Assembly (NCBI GenBank): GCA_018725455.1
Contig: QLUN01000066.1
Span: 1 to 5,610 of the forward strand
Origin: Chloroflexota bacterium
Lineage (GTDB): Bacteria; Chloroflexota; Dehalococcoidia; SZUA-161; SpSt-899
Direction: 5' to 3'
Length of the DNA: 5,610 bases
Made by a program: the position numbers and the translations under genes. Under the pieces are notes generated by a model, which did not search any database, was not told the DNA's origin, and saw nothing but the letters and a program-made list of their open reading frames with translations. Positions 1 through 5,610 of this stretch are shown one piece after another (within the stretch, counting starts at the first letter, position 1; every line of letters starts with the position of its first letter).

Positions 1-198
1 TTGAGCCCAGTCAGGTTGGTAAGGTTAGCAAGGGGTGAGATGTCGCTTATCTGGTTCCTAAAAAGATTGAGCCAGGTCAGGCTGGTAAGGTTAGTAAGAG
101 GTGAGATGTCACTTATCTGGTTCCACGGAAGCAAGAGCTGAGTCAGGTTAACGGCATATTCCAGCCCAGTGAGGTCGATGATGCCTCTTTCTGAGGCC
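1..198 (-). repeat. 66-bp tandem repeats encoding leucine-rich repeats
   Basis: Units 1-66 and 67-132 match at about 55 of 66 positions by eye, both beginning TTGAGCC on the plus strand. Most differences are in the last 8 bases. A third, more diverged unit begins at 133. The period equals one 22-residue LRR. The array continues past the window edge, so the copy number is unknown. Confidence 0.88.
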
Positions 199-299
199 TC
201 AAGCACGGTGAGCCTTTCAAGGTCGGAACGGTAAATGTCTACATCAGGCCCTATTCCCAGCGCCTCACGGATTGCTGCCTCAAGGTTAGGGTCGGGGAA
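1..299 (-). other. Internalin-like leucine-rich-repeat domain with N-cap, residues 1458 onward, incomplete
   Basis: The N-cap (from F1458) begins F-P-D-P-N-L-E-A-A-I-R-E-A-L, a start commonly seen before internalin-type LRRs. The 22-residue units that follow fit L..L..L.L..N.I.DI.P: L1503 to P1524, L1525 to P1546, and L1547 to the window edge, each with Asn-Gln-Ile-Ser-Asp-Ile-Ser-Pro where the unit is complete. LRRs of this class form curved protein-binding surfaces. The repeat number and the protein's C terminus lie outside the window. Confidence 0.9.
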
Positions 300-3200
300 G
301 GTGACTGCCTTGTCCTCTTCGGGCTCATCAGGCTTAACCGTAATAACAACAAAATCAACCCCCACCAGCTCTCCATCGGATACCTCCAGCGCGAAGGTGT
401 AGGGGCCGGCTACGGTGGGGGTAAACGTTGGCCCGGGTGCCGAGGAGTCAGACAAAGCGACCGTCGCTCCAGCAATTTGAGTCCACTGGAAAGACAAAAG
501 CTCCCCCTCGGGATCGTAGCTTGCTGAGCCATCCAGGGTAACCAGGGTGCCGGTATAGACTGTCTGATCAGCGCCAGCGCGGGCTAGTGGTGGCTGGTTG
601 ACCAGTGGCTGTGCTTTTTGCTCTCCTATTATTATTCTCGTCCCCTCGATCACATAACTAACTACGTCTACTACCGTATTGATGTGGCCAGCAACCATAC
701 CTACCTGGACTGCTTTCTTTGCTATGAGGGTAGTTGCGGTTATACCCATCTTCGCCGCCACCTTCAAAAGACCAGCTCCTGTAGCAAGACCAAGGCCAAG
801 CCTTATACCCCCACCAATAAAAGCGCCGTGCTCGCCAGGAACACCAACAGCCTCTGCAATTGCTCTCCCGCCTGCCTTAAACATTGAGAACCCATCGCCA
901 TCCAGACGACCGTCGTTGAACGCATCGCTATAAAGTTCCGTTACTGTATCAGCTACTACGACCGCAGCGATAACACCACCGATGATAATAAACGTAATGG
1001 GTTCCGGATTGGCAATTTGTCCGGTGTTAAGCTCGGTTACGGTCCAGGCGATCCGGGAGAGACCTAACGCCTGGGCAGCCCACTGAGGTGGGTTGAGCTC
1101 AGATACAATCTCTACCATCCCCACATCTTCTAAGGGAGTAGCCCATTCATAGATGTCAAGCGGCATCTGGGGCAAGCCATAAGAGTCACTCTTGTAGGAT
1201 ACGATGAGGTGATTAAAGGTATCACTTGTCCCGTCTGCCATTGTCCGGATTGCCACGAAATTCCAACACATGTGGACCGCAACATTTTCCTTTGGGTCGT
1301 GGGTGCTAAATCCAGTAAAGCTTGCTTCCACATATCCTCCCTCCTCATCAAAGGCATAGAAGGTGAAGGTATCTGAATGATAATGTACGTGACGAAGCTC
1401 TCGGCCATAAGGCAGGAAGATGGACTTCATTTCAAAGGTTACGGTAATGTTGGCTGGTAGATATTCAGTATCCTGGCTGATGGGTATGACTGCTTGCCAG
1501 GTATCCCCAGGCTGTCGCCCCCTGGCAGCCTCCCTCAGGTGAAGGTTAACAAAATCAAACAATCCAGTAAGCAGGGCCTCCTCAGATGTGAGATTCCCTG
1601 TTTCTGGATCTACCTCAAATGTCATGGGGGTGAATGTGAAAAGGCCAGGCTCTTCTTGACCGGCTACCATTCCGGCTATATCCCGAGGGGAGTAGGTATA
1701 TTTCGCACCCTCCGGCGTCTGCTCTCTAATGACATTGACCACCTGAGTCGTTGCCATACGGTAGGTATTTGCTCCCGATACGTCAATTTGCTCAATTAGA
1801 GTGAGATACCAGGAGTCTACGGGCTTCCCGTAGTTCCTCCCCACCAGCACTAAATCGAAGATGTCCACGATGCCGTCCTGGTTCAAGTCCGCATCTGGAT
1901 CAAAATTCACCTCACCCTGTTTTGTGTTGAATGCTCTGGCTACCAGGGCCAGGTCAGCGGAATCCACCCGGCCATCCTGGTTGACATCCCCCACAAGAAT
2001 ACCTTTCACCTCTACATAAGCCGGGTTCAGGGAAACGTCTGGGCCGGCAGCCTGTAACGCGATCTTCAGGCTGCCGGGTTCATTGACCTTGATGACCACT
2101 TTGGTAATACGCTCATCCAGGTTAACCTTGCTCTCGATCCCTGCTTTCCCTTCAGTCACCCTCACTTCAATCCCGGCGGTGGTGGGATGGGCGACCAGTA
2201 GTTTGACACGACTCAGCTCGCCTGCATCTATCTCGATGATTGTATCTCCTTGCTCGTTTAGCAACAGCCCCCCTGAGAATACCCTCACTCCCGTTATCTG
2301 ATTCACCTGCTCCTGGAATATACTCGCCTGCTCCTCGGACACTCGAACAAGTCCGCCGAGCAATTCAGTAATATCCCGGTGTTGCCATTGCGTTGTCCAT
2401 TCCACCGCATTCACCAAAAGTCTAGCGCTATATTCGCTGGGGCTGGCCTCGATTCGAGGGCTGAAGAAGACCGAACGATACCCTTCTGGATCAAAGTACT
2501 TATCATAGGTGATGATACCTGCAAGCCCTTTGTCGGACATAGCTACAAGCCTCAATGGAATAAGCTGAAGGAGCTTGTGCAGGTTTATTTCTAATTTTTG
2601 CTCAGCATCGGCTTCAATTCCGGGGATGGAAAGCTTGATATCAAGACCCTCCGGCGAGATAGTAGCTGAGGATATTGAATTGTAAAAGCTCTCCAGTCCC
2701 CAATCCAGACTATCTGATATGTTTAATTTGCTGATTTGATTCTCAGCAGCTTGCTCTATGAGCCGACTTAATCTTTGATAAACCTTCTCCGCTTCAGGTC
2801 TTGCCTCCTCCGCGGCGTCCCAGGCGGCATAGGCTATGGATTGGGGAAGGGCCAGTTGCCAGCCGATTTGGGTGAACGACTTAACGCCTATCTCTTGAAG
2901 CTCCTCAGGCATTGGTATCTCAATTACAAACTCATCCGGGAGACCTTCAAGGATGGGGGAGCCTCGACCTTCGGGCGTTACCCCGATGGAGCCATCAAAG
3001 GGAATATAAGGAACCTGTAAAGGGATGGAGCCAACTGCTATCCCAACTGCTGGATAAGCTTCGTAAAGCGCCTCCGCTATCGTATCTCTGGCAAACTGCC
3101 AGATAGAAAGGTGAGGCATTCCTAGAAGTGCAGCGACCGTTCTTTCATCCATAGGGCTTAAATCATCAGGCATCTCCTCTCCCACATGTCCCCTTGCCCC

Positions 3201-4670
3201 CACCTTATATTGCTCCTCTGGGCTAGCCCATACCTTCCAATCGCTCAGCGTACCGTGTGTAGCAATTATTCCGGTGTTATTAGTCTTCACGTATTGGATA
3301 AGGTCATCAAGGACGCCCAACTCAGCAAGGTCCCAATTGAAGAGTACCGTGTCTCTTCCCAAATACAGGTTGCTCAACAGGATAACATCAGGCTCAAACA
3401 CTTTTAGCAGATCGGGCAGATTATCGCTAGGGTAGGCGATATAGAGGTCATAATGTTTGCCCAGGTGTTGCCAGTGGTGAAAAGGCGTAATGCCATAATC
3501 GTTTACAATCTGCCCTACTCTTCTTGCCTTTTCAAGATCAACTGTAATCTCTTCAGGGACCTGGTAAGCATTCTCCTGAGCTGCAGTTTCTGTTAATTCC
3601 TTAACCCCTTTCTGAAGCACCCATATCCAGACATGGGGATCAATGATAAGAACCCTCGTCTTGCTTTCATCGTCTACTACCTGGTAAAAGCCGATTGGAG
3701 AGGTTGCGGAGTTCCCATCCACATCTTTCGCCTCCGCCCTGTATCGAACATAGCTTCCGGCTTCTTGAGCAGGTATCTCGGCACTACCTATCCATATAGG
3801 AACCTCGATGTCTCTGATTTCGAAATCCGGTTTGATCCCCCTAACTTTAGTTTCCACGTTGATTAAAGCCTGGTTCAGACCATCAACTATCCCTTGGATG
3901 GTTCCCATTATGGGGTGGTCTGCGACTGATAGAGCCTTCCACTCTCCGTCCTTCACTTGATATTGAAAGGTGATACCTTCCATCCCTTTATCGTCCCAGG
4001 CGATGATGAGGCATTTCATTGGTTCATCATCCGGGAATGCCCATCCTTTTGGTCCAAGCCCAAACGTCTCTTCAAATACCGCCATCATCTGTGAAACTTC
4101 AGCAAGGTCAGTGATATCAAAATAAGGAGAGGTATAAATAATCGGCGCGAGCTCCTGGATCACCTCGTCCTCAAGCACGGTGTAGGTTTTTGTTTCCCCT
4201 GCCTGTACTCCATCAACGAGAATCCTATAGCTAACTGAGGAGGAAATACGAAGCACCGCATCCTTACCAGGAGGCCTGGGGAAGGAGAAGCTTTCTGCAG
4301 GTAAAGGCGGGATACTGGCCATATACCAGCCTTCAGCCCAGGGGAGTGGCACCATGGGCATCTGCAGCTCAACAGCGTATCGATCAGGAAATAGCGGTAA
4401 ACCACCCCAATTTTCGGTGCTGAAGTCTATCTCCAGGGATGCTTTCAATTGAGCAGTTTGAGCGACCTCACTGATCTTTGCGAAGATAAAAACAGGCTGG
4501 TAAGAGTGAACCTCGTTTGCGGCGGGTGTTTGCTCAATTCTTATTGCCGTTATGGCAGAGGCAGCGGCATATATTGTTCCCCCAGAAGCGCCCAGCGGGA
4601 GCGCCGTCGCCAGGAGGGCCACGATGAGCATCACTGTCACTATTGTCCAGATTGAATTGATCCCTTTCAT
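1..4670 (-). CDS. Giant exported multidomain protein: GATase-like, dockerin, PKD and leucine-rich repeats (3' end outside window)
   Basis: One open frame runs from the ATG at 4670-4668 to the window edge, giving 1556 complete codons without a stop. I checked the frame at more than ten landmarks along its length. The start is supported by a GGGAGG ribosome binding site 8 bases upstream and by a signal peptide directly after it. Domain order: signal peptide (1-39), Ig-like beta regions (about 40-335), Rossmann/amidotransferase-like region (339-763), beta-rich region (764-893), type I dockerin (894-948), unrecognised region (949-1223), hydrophobic segment (1225-1243), Gly-rich stretch (1281-1345), PKD-like domain (1358-1446), acidic linker, LRR N-cap (1458-1499) and LRRs (1500 on). 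Only two cysteines were seen (C220 and C1135). The modules indicate a cell-surface or secreted protein engaged in binding and scaffolding; no enzymatic activity can be assigned. The gene is certain; its function is unknown. Confidence 0.93.
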   Translation of the reverse strand, partial: MKGINSIWTIVTVMLIVALLATALPLGASGGTIYAAASAITAIRIEQTPAANEVHSYQPVFIFAKISEVAQTAQLKASLEIDFSTENWGGLPLFPDRYAVELQMPMVPLPWAEGWYMASIPPLPAESFSFPRPPGKDAVLRISSSVSYRILVDGVQAGETKTYTVLEDEVIQELAPIIYTSPYFDITDLAEVSQMMAVFEETFGLGPKGWAFPDDEPMKCLIIAWDDKGMEGITFQYQVKDGEWKALSVADHPIMGTIQGIVDGLNQALINVETKVRGIKPDFEIRDIEVPIWIGSAEIPAQEAGSYVRYRAEAKDVDGNSATSPIGFYQVVDDESKTRVLIIDPHVWIWVLQKGVKELTETAAQENAYQVPEEITVDLEKARRVGQIVNDYGITPFHHWQHLGKHYDLYIAYPSDNLPDLLKVFEPDVILLSNLYLGRDTVLFNWDLAELGVLDDLIQYVKTNNTGIIATHGTLSDWKVWASPEEQYKVGARGHVGEEMPDDLSPMDERTVAALLGMPHLSIWQFARDTIAEALYEAYPAVGIAVGSIPLQVPYIPFDGSIGVTPEGRGSPILEGLPDEFVIEIPMPEELQEIGVKSFTQIGWQLALPQSIAYAAWDAAEEARPEAEKVYQRLSRLIEQAAENQISKLNISDSLDWGLESFYNSISSATISPEGLDIKLSIPGIEADAEQKLEINLHKLLQLIPLRLVAMSDKGLAGIITYDKYFDPEGYRSVFFSPRIEASPSEYSARLLVNAVEWTTQWQHRDITELLGGLVRVSEEQASIFQEQVNQITGVRVFSGGLLLNEQGDTIIEIDAGELSRVKLLVAHPTTAGIEVRVTEGKAGIESKVNLDERITKVVIKVNEPGSLKIALQAAGPDVSLNPAYVEVKGILVGDVNQDGRVDSADLALVARAFNTKQGEVNFDPDADLNQDGIVDIFDLVLVGRNYGKPVDSWYLTLIEQIDVSGANTYRMATTQVVNVIREQTPEGAKYTYSPRDIAGMVAGQEEPGLFTFTPMTFEVDPETGNLTSEEALLTGLFDFVNLHLREAARGRQPGDTWQAVIPISQDTEYLPANITVTFEMKSIFLPYGRELRHVHYHSDTFTFYAFDEEGGYVEASFTGFSTHDPKENVAVHMCWNFVAIRTMADGTSDTFNHLIVSYKSDSYGLPQMPLDIYEWATPLEDVGMVEIVSELNPPQWAAQALGLSRIAWTVTELNTGQIANPEPITFIIIGGVIAAVVVADTVTELYSDAFNDGRLDGDGFSMFKAGGRAIAEAVGVPGEHGAFIGGGIRLGLGLATGAGLLKVAAKMGITATTLIAKKAVQVGMVAGHINTVVDVVSYVIEGTRIIIGEQKAQPLVNQPPLARAGADQTVYTGTLVTLDGSASYDPEGELLSFQWTQIAGATVALSDSSAPGPTFTPTVAGPYTFALEVSDGELVGVDFVVITVKPDEPEEDKAVTFPDPNLEAAIREALGIGPDVDIYRSDLERLTVLEASERGIIDLTGLEYAVNLTQLLLPWNQISDISPLTNLTSLTWLNLFRNQISDISPLANLTNLTGL
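334..599 (-). other. PKD-like (K319L-type) beta-sandwich domain, residues 1358-1446
   Basis: The domain shows the family's landmarks in order: N-Q-P-P-L-A-R-A-G-A-D-Q-T-V near the start, L-D-G-S-A-S-Y-D-P-E-G, then F-Q-W-T-Q-I-A-G, and Y-T-F-A-L-E-V-S-D-G before the final strand V-V-I-T-V. Such domains act as extracellular spacers or adhesion modules in surface proteins. An acidic linker (P-D-E-P-E-E-D-K) joins it to the leucine-rich-repeat N-cap. Confidence 0.88.
940..1001 (-). other. Probable membrane-spanning segment, about residues 1225-1243 of the giant protein
   Basis: After P1224 the protein reads I-T-F-I-I-I-G-G-V-I-A-A-V-V-V-A, an uncharged run long enough for one membrane helix, followed by D-T-V-T-E. 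A glycine-rich, weakly hydrophobic stretch follows at about 1281-1345, with G-G-G-I-R-L-G-L-G-L-A-T-G-A-G-L near its start. Between them, N1252-F1261 (N-D-G-R-L-D-G-D-G-F) resembles a single EF-hand-type loop. Whether these segments enter a membrane or pack as a buried core cannot be decided by eye. Confidence 0.5.
1827..1991 (-). other. Internal type I dockerin domain, residues 894-948
   Basis: Two dockerin calcium-binding repeats are clear. Loop 1 has D895, N897, D899, D903 and D906 (D-V-N-Q-D-G-R-V-D-S-A-D-L). Loop 2 has D928, N930, D932, D936 and D939 (D-L-N-Q-D-G-I-V-D-I-F-D-L). Each loop is followed by a helix, ending in V-G-R-N-Y-G. The residues at loop positions 10-11 that usually influence cohesin choice are Ser-Ala and Ile-Phe. 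Dockerins bind cohesin modules, and no cohesin is encoded in this window. The domain lies in mid-protein, with more than 600 residues after it, whereas most dockerins are C-terminal. Confidence 0.92.
2382..3656 (-). other. Amidotransferase-like (ThuA/GATase-type Rossmann) region, apparently split by a helical insertion
   Basis: This covers residues 339-763. It opens with a beta strand R-V-L-I-I-D (339-344), followed by a helix, then Y-G-I-T-P-F and E-P-D-V-I-L-L-S, and a helix ending in a strand G-I-I-A-T-H-G (467-473) placed where class I glutamine amidotransferases have their nucleophile elbow. The motif S-P-I-L-E-G-L-P-D-E-F (571-581) resembles the 'HPI..GLP..F' motif of ThuA-like proteins. 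The last strand and helix (L-A-G-I-I-T-Y, then L-L-V-N-A-V-E-W at 751-758) resemble the usual end of such domains. Residues 587-706 between these parts are largely helical and look like an insertion. No Cys lies at the elbow (Thr471-His472 instead), so amidotransferase catalysis is unlikely. The fold assignment rests on motif recognition only. Confidence 0.55.
4554..4670 (-). other. Signal peptide, residues 1-39 of the giant protein
   Basis: The N terminus carries Lys2, then a hydrophobic core at residues 7-27 (I-W-T-I-V-T-V-M-L-I-V-A-L-L-A), a Pro-Leu-Gly turn and small residues. A plausible signal peptidase I site follows Ala-Ser-Ala at residue 39, and an earlier site near residues 35-37 is also possible. 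There is no lipobox cysteine, so a lipoprotein is unlikely. The mature protein begins with a beta-strand-rich Ig-like region (I-T-A-I-R-I-E-Q). Confidence 0.85.
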
Positions 4671-4676
4671 TGCCAG

Positions 4677-4684
4677 AACCTCCC
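4677..4684 (-). promoter_or_regulatory. Ribosome binding site of the giant exported protein
   Basis: On the minus strand the sequence reads GGGAGGTT, with 8 bases between GGGAGG and the ATG at 4670. This is a strong Shine-Dalgarno match. It fixes the start and lies in the 32-base gap after the Uma2 stop codon, so the gene can be translated independently from a shared transcript. Confidence 0.8.
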
Positions 4685-4702
4685 AACTTTTATCGGAACT
4701 AC

Positions 4703-5224
4703 TCAGGTTGTCAGGCCTGCCCCCGGCCGCAGCCCCAGGGTCTCCATTTCATGATAGCCTTCCGGAGAAGGGCTTTGGTAGACCTCTGTCGCTTCACCCT
4801 CCAGGTTCACCAACCAAACCTCAAGGATTCCTCCGCGGGCGTAGAGGGGAACCTTTATTCCCCGATCATAATCGGCCGAGGCTTCAGCGACTTCAATGAC
4901 CAGCAGGATGTCCTCCGGCCCGGGATGGGCTGGGGAATAAAAATCCGGGCATGGTCGCAGCGATGCCAGGTCAGGCTGAGGCTCGGAACGCTCCCCCAGA
5001 CGGATGGGGTTTTGGACGCTGATTATGGCGCGCCTCCCTACATTGACAGAAAAAAGCCGATTAAGCTGGTTCACAGAAGCTACATGCTTGCTTCCGATAG
5101 GGGTCATTTCCTCAACCTCCCCTTCAATAAGCTCCACACGGTCATCCTCGCCGAGGATGCCAGCCCGAACCATGCAGTGATATTCCTCTACCGTGAACAA
5201 ACGTCGCAACACCTGAAGACTCAT
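4703..5224 (-). CDS. Uma2 family (DUF820) endonuclease-fold protein, short at the C terminus
   Basis: This 173-residue protein has no signal peptide and should be cytoplasmic. It shows the Uma2 pattern: L-F-T-V-E-E-Y at the N terminus, D-R-V-E-L-I-E-G-E (28-36), Q-N-P-I-R-L (71-76), S-E-P-Q-P-D-L (80-86), L-L-V-I-E-V-A (107-113) and Y-D-R-G-I-K-V-P-L-Y-A (119-129). The PD-(D/E)XK-type residues are probably D85, E111 and K124, and all are present, so the active site looks intact. Uma2 proteins are nuclease-like with no settled biological role and often occur as many paralogues in Cyanobacteria and Chloroflexota. Relatives usually run to about 185-195 residues with a closing 'FPDL...V..IL' segment; here the frame stops soon after L-R-P-G. 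The first Met is chosen because it matches the family start and has an upstream AGAAGG. Confidence 0.92.
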   Translation of the reverse strand: MSLQVLRRLFTVEEYHCMVRAGILGEDDRVELIEGEVEEMTPIGSKHVASVNQLNRLFSVNVGRRAIISVQNPIRLGERSEPQPDLASLRPCPDFYSPAHPGPEDILLVIEVAEASADYDRGIKVPLYARGGILEVWLVNLEGEATEVYQSPSPEGYHEMETLGLRPGAGLTT

Positions 5225-5230
5225 ACCAGG

Positions 5231-5236
5231 CCTTCT
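5231..5236 (-). promoter_or_regulatory. Ribosome binding site of the Uma2 gene
   Basis: The minus strand reads AGAAGG, within the purine run AGAGAGAAGG, 6 bases before the ATG at 5224. It lies in the 37-base gap after the upstream gene's TAG stop and supports the chosen start over the internal Met18. Confidence 0.65.
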
Positions 5237-5261
5237 CTCTTATTTTACTTCTTGCTTACCC

Positions 5262-5610
5262 CTATTTTTCTTGCCCCCCACCAAAATTCCTCCCCACCAG
5301 CACCAGGTCGAAGATGTCTACAATGCCATCGTCATTGAGGTCGGCGTCTTCGTTCCAGTTCGGACCGCCGGCAGGGGAATTGAAGGCGGCAGCAACAGCA
5401 GCCAGGTCGGCGGCATCCATCTGGCCGTCCCGATTAACGTCTGCCGGCAGTCTCATGGTTGGGAAGGTGGTCTCCACCGACCACTCCGACCAGGCACCGT
5501 GGTTATCCCGATGCCTGACCCTCCAGTAATAGGTGGTAGAGTCATTTAAGATTCCCGGGGGCGTGGTGATGCCTTCCATGTTTTCGGTATCCCTGCCACT
5601 GTCGAAGACA
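5262..5610 (-). CDS. Exported protein with FnIII-like segment and C-terminal dockerin (5' end outside window)
   Basis: The frame is open to the window edge and ends at the TAG at 5264-5262, so only the last 115 residues are seen. The Met at 5579 is internal, because the upstream residues (V-F-D-S-G-R-D-T-E-N) continue the same domain. The first 50 or so residues are the end of a fibronectin-III-like domain, with T-T-Y-Y-W-R-V-R-H-R-D and G-A-W-S-E-W-S. A short linker leads to a type I dockerin with two calcium loops (D-V-N-R-D-G-Q-M-D-A-A-D-L and D-L-N-D-D-G-I-V-D-I-F-D-L), followed by the C terminus G-G-G-Q-E-K. This is the usual layout of an extracellular protein tethered through its C-terminal dockerin. 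Its catalytic or binding part lies upstream and is unknown. It precedes the Uma2 gene by 37 bases on the same strand. Confidence 0.9.
   Translation of the reverse strand, partial: VFDSGRDTENMEGITTPPGILNDSTTYYWRVRHRDNHGAWSEWSVETTFPTMRLPADVNRDGQMDAADLAAVAAAFNSPAGGPNWNEDADLNDDGIVDIFDLVLVGRNFGGGQEK
5274..5444 (-). other. C-terminal type I dockerin of the upstream exported protein
   Basis: Both calcium loops keep the Asp/Asn ligands and the Gly at position 6. The second half (D-G-I-V-D-I-F-D-L-V-L-V-G-R-N) is identical in 15 residues to the second half of the internal dockerin in the giant protein. The first halves differ more (Q-M-D-A-A-D-L here against R-V-D-S-A-D-L there), as do the linkers between the loops. 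Confidence 0.92.

Noticed and set aside
1130..1408. Minus-strand open frame of 92 codons (and a similar one at 4160-4405)
   Set aside because: Both are out-of-frame shadows within the continuous reading frame of the giant protein, which carries recognisable domains before and after them.
4671..4702. Possible frameshift that would restore the missing C terminus of Uma2
   Set aside because: The sequence after the stop, read in all three minus-strand frames, does not give the family's usual closing motif, so a simple frameshift does not explain the short end.
5225..5261. A TAAAAT promoter-like -10 element upstream of the Uma2 gene
   Set aside because: No -35-like hexamer lies at a suitable distance, and the gap is A+T-rich anyway. 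Read-through from the upstream gene is just as likely.
4670..5338. A 222-codon plus-strand open frame
   Set aside because: It lies antisense to the well-supported Uma2 gene and the dockerin coding sequence. Its translation has no recognisable domain and is what a GC-balanced coding strand often leaves open on the other side.
1..5610. A defence, mobile-element or CRISPR system
   Set aside because: There are no transposase, integrase, inverted terminal repeats, spacer-repeat arrays or toxin-antitoxin pairs. The Uma2 protein alone is not evidence of a defence system, and the only DNA repeats are LRR and dockerin modules.

Overview
The window reads as ordinary bacterial coding sequence, all on the minus strand. 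It holds three codirectional genes, listed here in transcription order: (1) the 3' end of an exported protein with a fibronectin-III-like segment and a C-terminal dockerin (5610 to 5262); (2) a Uma2-family (DUF820) PD-(D/E)XK nuclease-fold protein of 173 residues (5224 to 4703); (3) a very large exported multidomain protein that begins at 4670 and is still open at position 1, with at least 1556 codons and no in-frame stop. The gaps between genes are 37 and 32 bases, so an operon is possible. No RNA gene, CRISPR array, insertion sequence or convincing terminator was seen.

The organism is probably an uncultured anaerobic member of the Chloroflexota, perhaps Dehalococcoidia-like. This is inferred from the Uma2 protein, the internalin-like leucine-rich repeats with an N-cap of the 'FPDPNLEAAIREAL' type, the dockerin modules outside a recognisable cellulosome locus, the PKD and FnIII exported modules, and a GC content near one half. 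No marker gene is present, so this assignment is tentative.

The large gene fills 83% of the window. From the N terminus it has a signal peptide; beta-rich, Ig-like regions (about 40-335); a Rossmann/glutamine-amidotransferase-like region (about 339-763) that seems to be split by a helical insertion and to lack the catalytic Cys; a beta-rich region (764-893); an internal type I dockerin (894-948); an unrecognised region (949-1223) with an HxHxH motif; a hydrophobic probable membrane segment (about 1225-1243); a glycine-rich hydrophobic stretch (about 1281-1345); a PKD-like domain (1358-1446); and an LRR N-cap with tandem 22-residue leucine-rich repeats (1458 onward) that run off the window.

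Two neighbouring exported proteins with closely related dockerin second halves suggest both may dock to the same cohesin-bearing partner on the cell surface. The intracellular Uma2 protein between them has no obvious link to that role. The most unusual points are the internal position of the dockerin, the split amidotransferase-like domain and the membrane-like segment deep inside an exported protein. None of these amounts to a demonstrated new system.
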